Origin: a virus
Length of the DNA stretch: 37,815 nucleotides
Virus record (IMG/VR): IMGVR_UViG_3300017917_000811
Span: 1 to 37,815 of that record
Direction: 5' to 3' (one strand)
The notes beneath the pieces are model-generated. The model had not been told where the DNA came from and did no database searches. It was given only the letters and a program-made list of their open reading frames with translations. How positions within the stretch are numbered: position 1 is the first letter of the stretch; the number at the start of each line of letters is the position of its first letter. The position numbers and the translations under genes were made by a program. This document shows positions 18,401-26,454 of this stretch, piece by piece.

Positions 18401-21400
18401 ACCTGATACAAATACTTCAAAGTTGTCAAGACGTATACTGTCTCCCGGAGTAAACACTGGGTTAAAACCAAATCCAGTATTGATACCGTATAAGCGACCT
18501 TTGTTATGGAACTTCCAAACAGCACCTTGATTATATAGACTATTGGCTGTGTATTTTGGCGCACCAATATAGATAGCGCAGTTATTACTACAGATTGTTA
18601 AGCTGGTACCAAATCGTGAACCATCCTGAATAGCACCTGTTCCGCCTTGCAGACTGTCAATACCTACTAATAATTCAAGTAGATTAAATTTATTTGTTTC
18701 AACGAAAATTAATTTACCCACACCCGGCGGGTTTACAAATCTTAAAGTATTAGGATCTGCTATGACATATTCAGAATCATCTATTTCTATGTCATCTATA
18801 GTTACTCGGTACACTAACCCAATGGTACCTGTGGTAGCGTAGTCCTGGCCGTTAGTTCCCACTATAGCATCTTCCATGCTATTAAAGGCTTCAATGACTC
18901 GATCGTATACATAGACAGCACCAGCGCCTATCTTCCAGGTGCCGTTAACCATAACATTGGCATTAGGTGCGCCAACTGCCAATTGTGCGCCATCTTCTGA
19001 GCTGTCTAAGTCATACCCAAACTCACTGTTATCAGGGCCTACTAATTCTTCACCTACTTGTGAGAAGTAAGGTTGTTGAACAATAGTTACTGTTGTGGCA
19101 GGAACATTAGCTGTAAACACCAGTGTGTCGCCTATCAATGTGTAGTCAACATCTGGGATGTATGTTCTGTCACTTATAGTTACTAACAAACTAGCAGCAA
19201 CGTTTGCCACATCGGGCGTAAAGTTTAGTTTAATATTTGCTGATGAGCCGCTGGCTGAATATACATATTCTTTGCGAGTAACATGTGTGTTAAGTCCGTA
19301 GACATACACACGGTCTTCTGCTGGTGCGCCTATATATAACCAACGACCGCTATAGTCAAACGATGTACTGCTACCGAATCGTCCAGTAGCGCCTATGTTA
19401 CCAACTATTACCTGTGCTCGTTGATACTGAGTAGTGCCAACTGGTCTATTATACACAAAGGCCATACCAGTATTACCGTAGCTACCTGGTGCACCTACTA
19501 CCATTTTCTCTACAGCTAAGTCTACACTGTATCCATATTCAGATACTTGAACATTAGCGTTACCAGCATCCGCCGCAAGGTTAAATCCTTGTATAAACTC
19601 ACCAGCATAATTTTTATCGTATGAGAATAGTCTACCTGTGGTTACTTCTGTTGCACTCCAGGTAGGTGTAGTGTTAGCATAAGGACTGCCTGCTACTACA
19701 ATCAGCCCATCGTAACTCATTCTGATACTAGTACCAAATCCGCTGTTAGATTGATAGTCTAATTCAAACTTATCTAAAGTTTGACCGTAGCTCCAAGGAA
19801 TAGTTTTTTCGTATACCTTCCAAGTTTTACTTGGCGTTTCAAACGGTTGCCCTTGCACAAAGCTGGTGGCTGCATCATCGTCAATCCAGATCTTGTCACC
19901 TACCTTCCAATTACGTATAGGATTAGTCAAGCCATATACACGAGCATCTTCCATGTACAAGAAACGCATACTATCTAAGCGCATCAGTATACCGTTACCT
20001 GTAAGAGTAGTCAATCCATCTAAGTTACTTGGATTTTTATAGTAAACCACAGCAACAGTGTTTAGATCTACAACATTGAATACTTGATAGAAACCGTCAT
20101 ATACTGCATCAAATTTACGCATTAAGAAAATTTCATTTTCTTGTAGTCCATGTGGACGTTCTGTTCTAAATGTAATTACACCGTCTAATACATTATTAAT
20201 CTCAACTACAAAATTATTTGTTTCTGTAACACGATATACGTTCCAATCCTGTGTAAAGTCTTTTGCTACCCATATTTTATATCCTGTGCCTATGTTATCT
20301 AAATCATTGTTTAGTTCTTGGTAATTAGCAAGATCAAAAATAGTTGCATCTACGTCATCAATGTTTACATAACCTGCGGTAGGAATGTCGCTGTTGTACA
20401 GACTGCTGTCATCTCTGTTGAGAGCAATATTACCTGTGAATTCGTTAGTTGATCTGTACAGTTGGAAACGATTGAATACTGTGATGCCGTCGGCTTCATT
20501 AGCACGACTATCAGGCACGAACTCAGCAGTAGTAGGGTTAGCACTGAACGCTGTTTCATCTAAGTTTACTTCAATGTACGGGTTACTGTCTAATGCACCG
20601 TATTCTCCTACACGCACTGCCCATTCTTCAAAGTAGTTAATGTCAGATTTAAGATTGTTGAACTCTGCTCTGGTTAATTCATTAACTGCATTAGCACTGC
20701 CTTTTTCTCTAATATAACCTTTGTAAAATTCAATCTGTGTAGCATCTGTTAGGCCAAGGTCAACCAAATATTGGCGAGGTTTGAATCCGATAAGTCCATG
20801 ACTGTATCTAACAATATCTTCATCGTCAAAGTCACTGTAGCTATCATAGTATGACTGTGATTTTACAGCAATAGTGCTCCAGTTTGGCAGTAGTCCTGAT
20901 TTAATTTCTGTTTGACTTAGTTGTTTCCACTGACTAAAGTCAAATTCTGCTGTGCCTGGTACTAACTGTAGGGCTACGTAAAACAAGTTTTTAAACTGTA
21001 CAAGCTCGCCTTTTAAGTAGTCTCTACCAGGTTGCCACTCTTGAACAGTGCTAGAGTTGTATACGAAACCAGGAGCATATAGACTACCGTCCCAATTAGC
21101 AGTCTTTTGTCCTACAACTTTCAATCGATACTGTCTGTTACCTAATTCTGGTCTGTAAATTACATCATCAAACACTGTGGTATTGTCAAATATTAATACG
21201 TGTTCGTACTGTACTAGATTTAGTTCGGCAAAGGCCAAGACATTTTGATCTTGTAGTTGGACTGTAAACGTATTAGCTGATCTTGTTACATTGTAGTCGG
21301 TATTCTTAACAAGGGTGTAATTTTGATCTAATATTCTCGAGCCATATTGACTGTCAGACACTCCATCTACTATACTACCGATAGTAGCCAGCTTAAGATA

Positions 21401-24400
21401 ATTTGCCACTGGGTTAAGGATTAACAGACTACCTACTGCCCATCCTTGCTGTGCCCAGAACAGGAATTCTTTTGAGCTTAACTTCCAGTTACGAGTTTCT
21501 TTTAACTCTGTGTCATAATCATTGAACTGGAAGCCTTGTGCTACCAAATAGCGTTCATAACTGATCAGGAAGTCTACTACCTGTTGACGTGATTTGAATT
21601 CGTAGCCATATGGTACTGTTAACTTGATGCTCTGATAGTCTCTATAAACAACACCTTCTGCATTCAGTACTGTGATCTTGTAGGCGTTGGTGTTAACTAT
21701 ACTTGGAATTATAGTAAAGTAAGGATTATTGAGGTCATACCCTCTTACTGAAAAACCGTTAGAAGTTTTTTCTACGATCACACCGCTGTAAGCCACACGA
21801 TTTACTGGGGTTGATTTGTATAGATATACTTCGTAGTTTTCATCTGGTATCAACACGCTTTCATTGGTGCTGGTAGGACTGCTTTGTTCTGCCAATACAC
21901 GTAAGAATTTTTTATCCGTAAAACCTGCTATCTTGTAGGCAAGATTTACACGATAATTTTTCAGCATTGTTGTAATTTTAGTGCTTGGATTAATACTCTT
22001 GCTGACTAAGTAATCTGCTATCCAGTTTAGGTAACCACTGTGTCTTGACACGGTGCCTGAACTTATGTCTCCATTGAACCCTATATTATCTTGTGTTAGA
22101 TGTTGGTTTTGGCTGTCTAAATACTGTGTTAATTCTGTGTTTAGTTTGTAAGAAGATCTATCAATGTACAAACCGAAATATTTGGCTGGCTTAGCCAAGG
22201 CCAAAGCAATCTGTAGAGAATAAGCGTAGTCACTGCTACGACGCCATGCGGTTTCTACAGGACCCCATTGTCCTACTGCCCATGCTGTGGCTGCTTTGGT
22301 TGCATTAAATCCTGCAGTCATCATTGCCGCTGGACTTAATAGATATCCGTTTTCGTCAACCGGGATAACTTTGCTAAGTCCTGGACGAGCAAAAAGACTA
22401 TCGTAACCTTGGCGATCACCTTCAACGATAAATCCTTGCTCTAAATGATCCCACAAGAGTTTATTAGTACCTGCGTATGGTGCAGGTCCATAGTAGCCTT
22501 CCCACCAATCTGGTTTGACAGCAAACCCTAACATTTCCCACGGACGTAGATGAGGAACATCGGTATCGTAAAAATACTGATAACATGCACGCCAACTACC
22601 TGGTAGGAACTCACCATCAACTCGGTCAACAAAATTACTGTAGTTCCAGGTAAATGGATTGTTATTTTGGAATGATGTGTTTGAGGAATAATCTAATTTA
22701 TTATTACCTACCCAGTTTAAGAAACCTTTACTGATAATTCTATTAACTTCACTTAGTGAATAATCATTATCTCTAAACTTACCAGGTAATACTGCATACA
22801 TTTCCCACTGTGCAGTTTTAGCTGGTAATTTAATATTGTTATAGATACGGCGTTCTAATTCAAGTATGAAACTGTCGCGATAGTCATCAAATGCAGGAGT
22901 TAGGCTTCCGTCATGTCCACGTATTACATTACTTGGATTTACATAGGTATCATCTAAAAACTTCTCCGGTACAAACTTAGGATACAATCCTAATTTACTT
23001 GGGGTTTCAGGGATAAAACTACCATTAGTGTTAGGATATTCTACAAAAGTAAGTTTGTCATCTATGTCTAATGTTACAGATGCCTTGATCTCTATTGCTG
23101 GTCTGTCTGTTGAAAACACATAATCCACTTCAAAAGTTAGTTGTTGGTTATTTAGATATACCAGTACTGCTGAACCACTTATTTGATAAGGATCAAACGC
23201 ATTTGTAATTTCATAACTACGTTGTAGCGGATCAAAGATTGTATAATCAATTGTAGTTTTAACCGCACCGTAAGGAACCATGTCACTGTAGAACCAAGGA
23301 AATGTGCTTGTTTTATTTTTATTAATTTCAGTTAAAATTAAATCCACACTAGTTACAGGGTCTAAAGGATCTACACCTGGCAGACTCGCAGCCATTTCTA
23401 AGAATTTATTCTTAAATTTTGCGTATTCTCGCTGTGCATATCGTACTGCATCTACAAAATTAGCCTGATCGTCTAACAAGAATAAGCTAGCATAAGGCGT
23501 GGGCGCACTGTGTTGTAGAATCGTACCACCTTGATTTTTAATTTCAAGGTCACGTAAATTGCTACTACCTAATATATCACCCTCAACAATAAAATTGTTC
23601 TGATTTAATTCTACCAAATGATTTCTCATTTGGCCTAGGGTTAGAGTTTCTAAGTTAATACCTTGTGCATTAAGGTCTAAGTTAATAGGTACTTGATAGT
23701 GACCTAGTTTGCTTATGTCTTTACTGTATACTTGTATGTCTACTTTGTCGCCAACAGTCAAAGGATAAGTGTTAAAAATGTGTACTCCGTTTTTGCGATT
23801 ATATGGATCGTTTGCATCCGCTAGCACCAAATCCCAAAATTCTTTTTTAACTAATCTGTTGTTTACAAATACTTTTAGATATGGTATAGTACTTTCTGTT
23901 TCAGGTAACACGTCAATAAAGAATTTTTGATCGTCGTTAGGGGTACCAATATTTTTACCAATTTGATTATTACCATCATACACTGTGTTAATAATTTGAT
24001 ATTGGCGGCTAGATTCTACTACAGTGCGCCAAGTATTGTAGTGCGATACTACATATCTACTGGTAGTTTTTTGTAAGAATCCTGTGTTAATTGGCTGCGT
24101 TAACTGTTGACTATCTACAACATAGCTAAAAGTATCTGCGCTGTAGTAATTGAAGAATTGTATGTCACCTTGTGTGATAAAGTTTTTATAAGTTAAAGGA
24201 AACCCTAACACAGCATCATCAGTTCCGGCACTGTTACGTTGATATCCAAACACAGGTGATCCCACAAATGACGAACGTGGGTACTTGGTTGCATCACTGA
24301 AACTTGTACCGGTACTGTCAAATAAGTCAAATAGCGGATCTTGTTGTAGTATTGTTTTTTGTTGGCTTTCTAACCAACGGTCACCATCATACCACCATTG

Positions 24401-26413
24401 ACTACCTTTGAATCTACCATCTTTTACTACCACAGTATCGTAGGGCTCGCTGTTGCCATCTTCTGCAATAGTTAAATTGATACGGAAATCTCCTGTTGGT
24501 AGTCCAGTTACTGGATCAGCATCATATTGAACTAAATTTAAGGTATAAATTTTATCTCTGACCAGAGGGTCAGCTGCCGCACCAAACAATACTCGCATAC
24601 CATTGTATAGTGTTACACCAAATGCTGACGATAAAACTTTACCTTCCAATGTGTTAAACGGGTCAACAGTGTCTATGTCTAAAATGTCAATTGCAGGCTT
24701 GCCTATACGACCATTGTTAAACAATCTGAAGTCACCTTCGAACTGTATGATAGGACGTTGAGCTCGCAGGCGTTGATTGAATGTAGGTTGAACTCTGTTA
24801 TATTCAGCAGTCTTAATAATAACGTCAATATGGAACCAACGATTATTACGAGACCAAGGATTTAAATCAAGTGCATCTCGTTTAATTGTTATGTACTCGG
24901 GAAAAACTTGATCAGGATAGTTAACTGCTAACTCAGTATTGTATGCTTCAGGCGTTACTAATAGTGTTGTATCGATTAATCTAATACTGTCGCCTACATT
25001 CTCTACGTAGTATTCTTTGTTTTGATATTTTTCTGGGGTAACATCTGTTTCAAATCTGACTTTAAGACCGCTGGTGAAATCTACACCATTAGGACTTGTG
25101 TAGTATGGTTGACTTAGAATATCATTCTCAACGTCAATAGCAAAGTTTGTAGATTCTACAAGTTTAATAGTTGTGTAGATACCTGGCGCTGTGCCGTCTT
25201 GGATATATAATGTATCTTTAGGTGCAGTGATTAAAGGAACTTTATAGAACAGACCGTTAGATTCTTTATAGTATTCTTTGTTAGCATTAGCTAGGCCATA
25301 TTTGATGTATACTTTTTCATCTACAGCAACGTCTTGAACGTATACTAATCTGATCAAAGGATCATCAGTACCACCATCAGTATACAGTACCTGCCATACA
25401 CCATAACGTTGATTTTCGGGAACTAATGTACCTGCATCGTAACCTTCTAACTCGAGTCCGTCGCGATCAAATACACCTCGTGCTAACCAAGCCTCTTCTC
25501 CGCTTAGTGGCCAGGTATCTGTGTCAACAAAAACTAAAGTTTTACCGTTGAGTTGTCCTGTGATACCTGCATACTGTGGATATTCTTCTAAGAAGTCGCT
25601 TAGTAGTCGGTTATGTAAATTAGCATAAGGTAAAGGTGTAGCGTAGTCTACGTTATAGACTGTGTTCATCAAGGTAAAACGATCTTGTGCATCAGATTGA
25701 GGAACGTTGAATATTACTTCGCCGGTGTCGGCACCATTGTTAATTACACCCAATACATCTCTTGTGCTCAGAGTAGGAGTTGCGTTGATTAAGCCATCTA
25801 TGCCCAACTCTGACTGTATCCAGAACTTATGTCCTGGCTGATTTACTACGAAAGTATAACTACCACCACGTGCCAAAGTTATTGTATTATTAACCGTGCC
25901 GCCTGTGCTGAAATCATATCTTGATACTGTAGTGTTACGTGTTACATCGATTTGTTTAACTAATTCTACGCCTGTAGTGTTTACTAAAACACTGTCAGGG
26001 CCGTTAGGTAACCAATAATATTGACCAAAGTTAACTAACTTGTCGAGACTGATGCCTGGATCAAAAGAGTAGTAATCATTTTCAAAAAGTCTACTATGGT
26101 CGTCTATTATGCCGCCATAATATTTGACCTTGTTTAGGAAATCTATATAGCTGGCAAAAAATACAGTTTCGTTAGATTCATTTTTTATTAGTACACCAGG
26201 TTCTAACTGATAGTTTTGTCTATCTTGATTGTTTTCTATCAAGTAACTATCTGTACTTTTATATGTAGGTGCAAATTTACGACCAATATATCCGTTGATA
26301 TTTTGCAGTGATGGTTCGCTGATTAACTGATCTATCGTTGCTGATAAAAACTTATCGTTGATATCAGTTTGAAATATCTGTGGCAGTAAATTTAAACTTT
26401 TTCTTTGAGCCAT
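12404..26413 (-). CDS. Giant virion structural protein, 4669 aa
   Basis: A single uninterrupted frame of 14 kb. The N-terminus (LLPQIFQTDINDKFLSATID, then NGYIGRKFAPTY, YQLEPGVLIK, YYSFDP and YYWLPNGP) matches from memory a conserved large virion protein of marine T4-like phages. The body is a string of beta-rich segments. At about 17050-19770 there are six FG-GAP-like repeats of the integrin alpha type (for example FGTSIRMSYDGLIVVAGSP and YGYSVDLAVEKMVVGAPGS). There are also six copies of an ANVGDYITQ-type element and two GLGYTSTPEIIISGG-type repeats near 14790-14960. No enzyme motif or signal was recognised. It lies between gp6 and the fibre gene, 2 bases before the latter. It is probably a tail or baseplate appendage such as a long fibre; this is inferred from context. 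A weak late promoter precedes it. Confidence 0.85.
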   Translation of the reverse strand: MAQRKSLNLLPQIFQTDINDKFLSATIDQLISEPSLQNINGYIGRKFAPTYKSTDSYLIENNQDRQNYQLEPGVLIKNESNETVFFASYIDFLNKVKYYGGIIDDHSRLFENDYYSFDPGISLDKLVNFGQYYWLPNGPDSVLVNTTGVELVKQIDVTRNTTVSRYDFSTGGTVNNTITLARGGSYTFVVNQPGHKFWIQSELGIDGLINATPTLSTRDVLGVINNGADTGEVIFNVPQSDAQDRFTLMNTVYNVDYATPLPYANLHNRLLSDFLEEYPQYAGITGQLNGKTLVFVDTDTWPLSGEEAWLARGVFDRDGLELEGYDAGTLVPENQRYGVWQVLYTDGGTDDPLIRLVYVQDVAVDEKVYIKYGLANANKEYYKESNGLFYKVPLITAPKDTLYIQDGTAPGIYTTIKLVESTNFAIDVENDILSQPYYTSPNGVDFTSGLKVRFETDVTPEKYQNKEYYVENVGDSIRLIDTTLLVTPEAYNTELAVNYPDQVFPEYITIKRDALDLNPWSRNNRWFHIDVIIKTAEYNRVQPTFNQRLRAQRPIIQFEGDFRLFNNGRIGKPAIDILDIDTVDPFNTLEGKVLSSAFGVTLYNGMRVLFGAAADPLVRDKIYTLNLVQYDADPVTGLPTGDFRINLTIAEDGNSEPYDTVVVKDGRFKGSQWWYDGDRWLESQQKTILQQDPLFDLFDSTGTSFSDATKYPRSSFVGSPVFGYQRNSAGTDDAVLGFPLTYKNFITQGDIQFFNYYSADTFSYVVDSQQLTQPINTGFLQKTTSRYVVSHYNTWRTVVESSRQYQIINTVYDGNNQIGKNIGTPNDDQKFFIDVLPETESTIPYLKVFVNNRLVKKEFWDLVLADANDPYNRKNGVHIFNTYPLTVGDKVDIQVYSKDISKLGHYQVPINLDLNAQGINLETLTLGQMRNHLVELNQNNFIVEGDILGSSNLRDLEIKNQGGTILQHSAPTPYASLFLLDDQANFVDAVRYAQREYAKFKNKFLEMAASLPGVDPLDPVTSVDLILTEINKNKTSTFPWFYSDMVPYGAVKTTIDYTIFDPLQRSYEITNAFDPYQISGSAVLVYLNNQQLTFEVDYVFSTDRPAIEIKASVTLDIDDKLTFVEYPNTNGSFIPETPSKLGLYPKFVPEKFLDDTYVNPSNVIRGHDGSLTPAFDDYRDSFILELERRIYNNIKLPAKTAQWEMYAVLPGKFRDNDYSLSEVNRIISKGFLNWVGNNKLDYSSNTSFQNNNPFTWNYSNFVDRVDGEFLPGSWRACYQYFYDTDVPHLRPWEMLGFAVKPDWWEGYYGPAPYAGTNKLLWDHLEQGFIVEGDRQGYDSLFARPGLSKVIPVDENGYLLSPAAMMTAGFNATKAATAWAVGQWGPVETAWRRSSDYAYSLQIALALAKPAKYFGLYIDRSSYKLNTELTQYLDSQNQHLTQDNIGFNGDISSGTVSRHSGYLNWIADYLVSKSINPSTKITTMLKNYRVNLAYKIAGFTDKKFLRVLAEQSSPTSTNESVLIPDENYEVYLYKSTPVNRVAYSGVIVEKTSNGFSVRGYDLNNPYFTIIPSIVNTNAYKITVLNAEGVVYRDYQSIKLTVPYGYEFKSRQQVVDFLISYERYLVAQGFQFNDYDTELKETRNWKLSSKEFLFWAQQGWAVGSLLILNPVANYLKLATIGSIVDGVSDSQYGSRILDQNYTLVKNTDYNVTRSANTFTVQLQDQNVLAFAELNLVQYEHVLIFDNTTVFDDVIYRPELGNRQYRLKVVGQKTANWDGSLYAPGFVYNSSTVQEWQPGRDYLKGELVQFKNLFYVALQLVPGTAEFDFSQWKQLSQTEIKSGLLPNWSTIAVKSQSYYDSYSDFDDEDIVRYSHGLIGFKPRQYLVDLGLTDATQIEFYKGYIREKGSANAVNELTRAEFNNLKSDINYFEEWAVRVGEYGALDSNPYIEVNLDETAFSANPTTAEFVPDSRANEADGITVFNRFQLYRSTNEFTGNIALNRDDSSLYNSDIPTAGYVNIDDVDATIFDLANYQELNNDLDNIGTGYKIWVAKDFTQDWNVYRVTETNNFVVEINNVLDGVITFRTERPHGLQENEIFLMRKFDAVYDGFYQVFNVVDLNTVAVVYYKNPSNLDGLTTLTGNGILMRLDSMRFLYMEDARVYGLTNPIRNWKVGDKIWIDDDAATSFVQGQPFETPSKTWKVYEKTIPWSYGQTLDKFELDYQSNSGFGTSIRMSYDGLIVVAGSPYANTTPTWSATEVTTGRLFSYDKNYAGEFIQGFNLAADAGNANVQVSEYGYSVDLAVEKMVVGAPGSYGNTGMAFVYNRPVGTTQYQRAQVIVGNIGATGRFGSSTSFDYSGRWLYIGAPAEDRVYVYGLNTHVTRKEYVYSASGSSANIKLNFTPDVANVAASLLVTISDRTYIPDVDYTLIGDTLVFTANVPATTVTIVQQPYFSQVGEELVGPDNSEFGYDLDSSEDGAQLAVGAPNANVMVNGTWKIGAGAVYVYDRVIEAFNSMEDAIVGTNGQDYATTGTIGLVYRVTIDDIEIDDSEYVIADPNTLRFVNPPGVGKLIFVETNKFNLLELLVGIDSLQGGTGAIQDGSRFGTSLTICSNNCAIYIGAPKYTANSLYNQGAVWKFHNKGRLYGINTGFGFNPVFTPGDSIRLDNFEVFVSGRMMPTTLGDGTPANVLAVSGTIRANVGDYITQPSTGANVTVLANTGNTGSKTITVSTSYNTNVTLSLTKPITVTKGDYITQVIDGVIANAMVYANSNVATVTIRPVNNVDFTPAITQLSLSGAIRANVGEYITQTIGAVTANARVVGNVFSSSTVNVTPITGNVIGNSANIRLNGVYFASNVQVISTTDYVAPVLINGAYPAANSYIINQTTASTTGFTFGSGNLLINDATYISNNYSTMTATWSNVEVHPMASLDSFVKDVNDAGILGVSAVNQNGYLRLLSDRTVAKNLLRTLSGRNANGDPGASNVYTAAGMAVFAFMQIIINPFGRPGEYFGNKVILARNAYMLVIASERGTTQYETTFDNDELVFDDDSTVFTDDMPGSGSVYIYELYDDPRDEVEHPGRYAYCQQLDPGDLASGDSFGTDIDIINGMIIVSAPNNDDASPNAGKLYLFTNPTLKRGWNLIRYQEPQVDPDTVNRMYLFDNQTNTILTNLEFIDPAKGKILGAAEQDITYKTEYDPAIYNRGDSTRILLNTETYWGDNQVNQVWWNLGQVRFIDYEQGSLAYRAVNWGRLFPGSTVEVCEWVESTVLPSQYIAAGFDGEPKYADDSAYVEITYVDPTTNIITSKYYFWVKNKSSITGVNTGRTLPVSIISNLISNPKSQGIAYGAIIKSNAFILYNVGGFLSANNTVLHLDYELVRNSNLIHSEYELLQSGNKFSIIPEKISNKMIDSLAGIDAQGAVVPDQSLSVADRYGISTRPRQSMFIDRLRALNDLIDYVNGILIQKPIARQYNFDQLLSGEPIPYSFDQNPTEGQWNSAVETQVELDYLDTNLLPVGYKVLVRQDTTQDNLWTIYELQTDKSWSIVRVQSFRTDLYWDYVDWYALGYNANEAIEFVVDTLVDALKLPAATGDEILVKVNNTAQGGWNLLTVLPDGTFQVVGIQNGTIQLKSDLSDFANNGIGFGNQGYETSRFDQNPNQEIRNIIEALRDSIFTGELEGEFNRLFFVMVNYLFNEQKFVDWIFKTSFISVTHNLRSLDQPANYIKDNQTYYEEYIKEVKPYVTKIREYLTSYTGSDEFQGSITDFDLPPYYDAENDIFRSPNGEGNYVAIDEQLWSTGILTTTGQVINQDYPQWYNHRTYSIESIIITDPGLGYTSTPEIIISGGGGSGASAVAAIDGDTGRLIEITVTSTGSGYTTTPTVTVNGGSQSTAKAYAVLTNNQLRSLNTTLKFDRVNYNTTVQEWSANTFYTANTIVSYNGQGYRVVANVTTGATFNPINYELYNSGEFSNANDRIMAYYVPGANMPAKDLKQLVYGIEYPGVQIQGLDFSQQPGFPGTAYANITFSGSTGLTVGMTGNLITQPEASIALGVSLPISANVGEFVTQTYLGAGNVSITANARVYRSVVAGDEIVLVKQNNIPFVEATANLIVNGTAAVRSIYGNVVVDPVTGATSNVAPWGWSNVGIRPTITTVGLSNYVEIPLEDASATVTRVWTSNKLQVKLNNSVDWVLGNSAITFGNVTLDGVYLSNVHVTDLDYISNNDINPFDSGDFDNVEYDEDGSPLLSESALDTVIRSEFIDSTLGTRPEDINVDGGAYVDTYSSHAPEELVPGIMYDTLDMKVYTKINGNVDVVGYRIFKNMVNNTEFLRIADRYSTTLTQPLALDDTEIHVANVAALATPTPSQEIPGIIFIGSERITYWTANVAAGTLGQIRRGTQGTAVQSYYGGGTLVVDASLLQVVPNVSLANISYTSSNTYTVTESVTYQLRLNTAIQANVGDIITQATSGANALVVGTDLRTSVVLINYNNSAEFDFANVSVQLSGNIRANVGDFISQPATGANLTVVQSYTSSANILARYNSVALLSSTFDYIQLNDSWLSSNVYVRNSGTIGLTTSNLAINGTHDVNVYPYSSTMIGNVTSTGEVTFGSGTVYQQTQSWYNLGTGTATDGLGFDAATTAQVLFLKDATAGNIVVGAVADNLVTEDAINTITTESGDIIIEE
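12445..12452 (-). promoter_or_regulatory. Late promoter-like GATAAATA inside the end of the giant gene
   Basis: GATAAATA on the minus strand lies 44 bases before the fibre gene ATG (12401) and within the last codons of the 4669-residue gene (EDAINT). It would give the fibre an independent late transcript. The 20-base context is nearly the same as at 10755-10774. Confidence 0.55.
17050..19770 (-). other. FG-GAP-like beta-propeller region in the giant protein
   Basis: Six repeats with an F/YG..(hydrophobic)..(V/Y)(G/S)(A/S)P pattern are encoded here. They are at approximately 19680-19760, 19490-19560, 19320-19390, 18950-19030, 18540-18620 and 17060-17150, each followed by a tyrosine- or phenylalanine-rich strand such as GAVYVYDR. 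Spacing between the last two is larger and holds the ANVGDYITQ-type repeats. They resemble FG-GAP (integrin alpha) blades. Six or seven blades would make a propeller. Boundaries are approximate. Confidence 0.6.
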
Positions 26414-26440
26414 TGTATTAACTTCTCTTTGGTTATTATA

Positions 26441-26448
26441 TATTTAAG
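26441..26448 (-). promoter_or_regulatory. Degenerate late promoter-like CTTAAATA
   Basis: CTTAAATA on the minus strand, one base off NATAAATA, lies in the 41-base gap upstream of the giant gene, 28 bases before its ATG. That spacing is the same as for the better late promoters in this window (21-28 bases). Confidence 0.35.
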
Positions 26449-26454
26449 CGTTTT

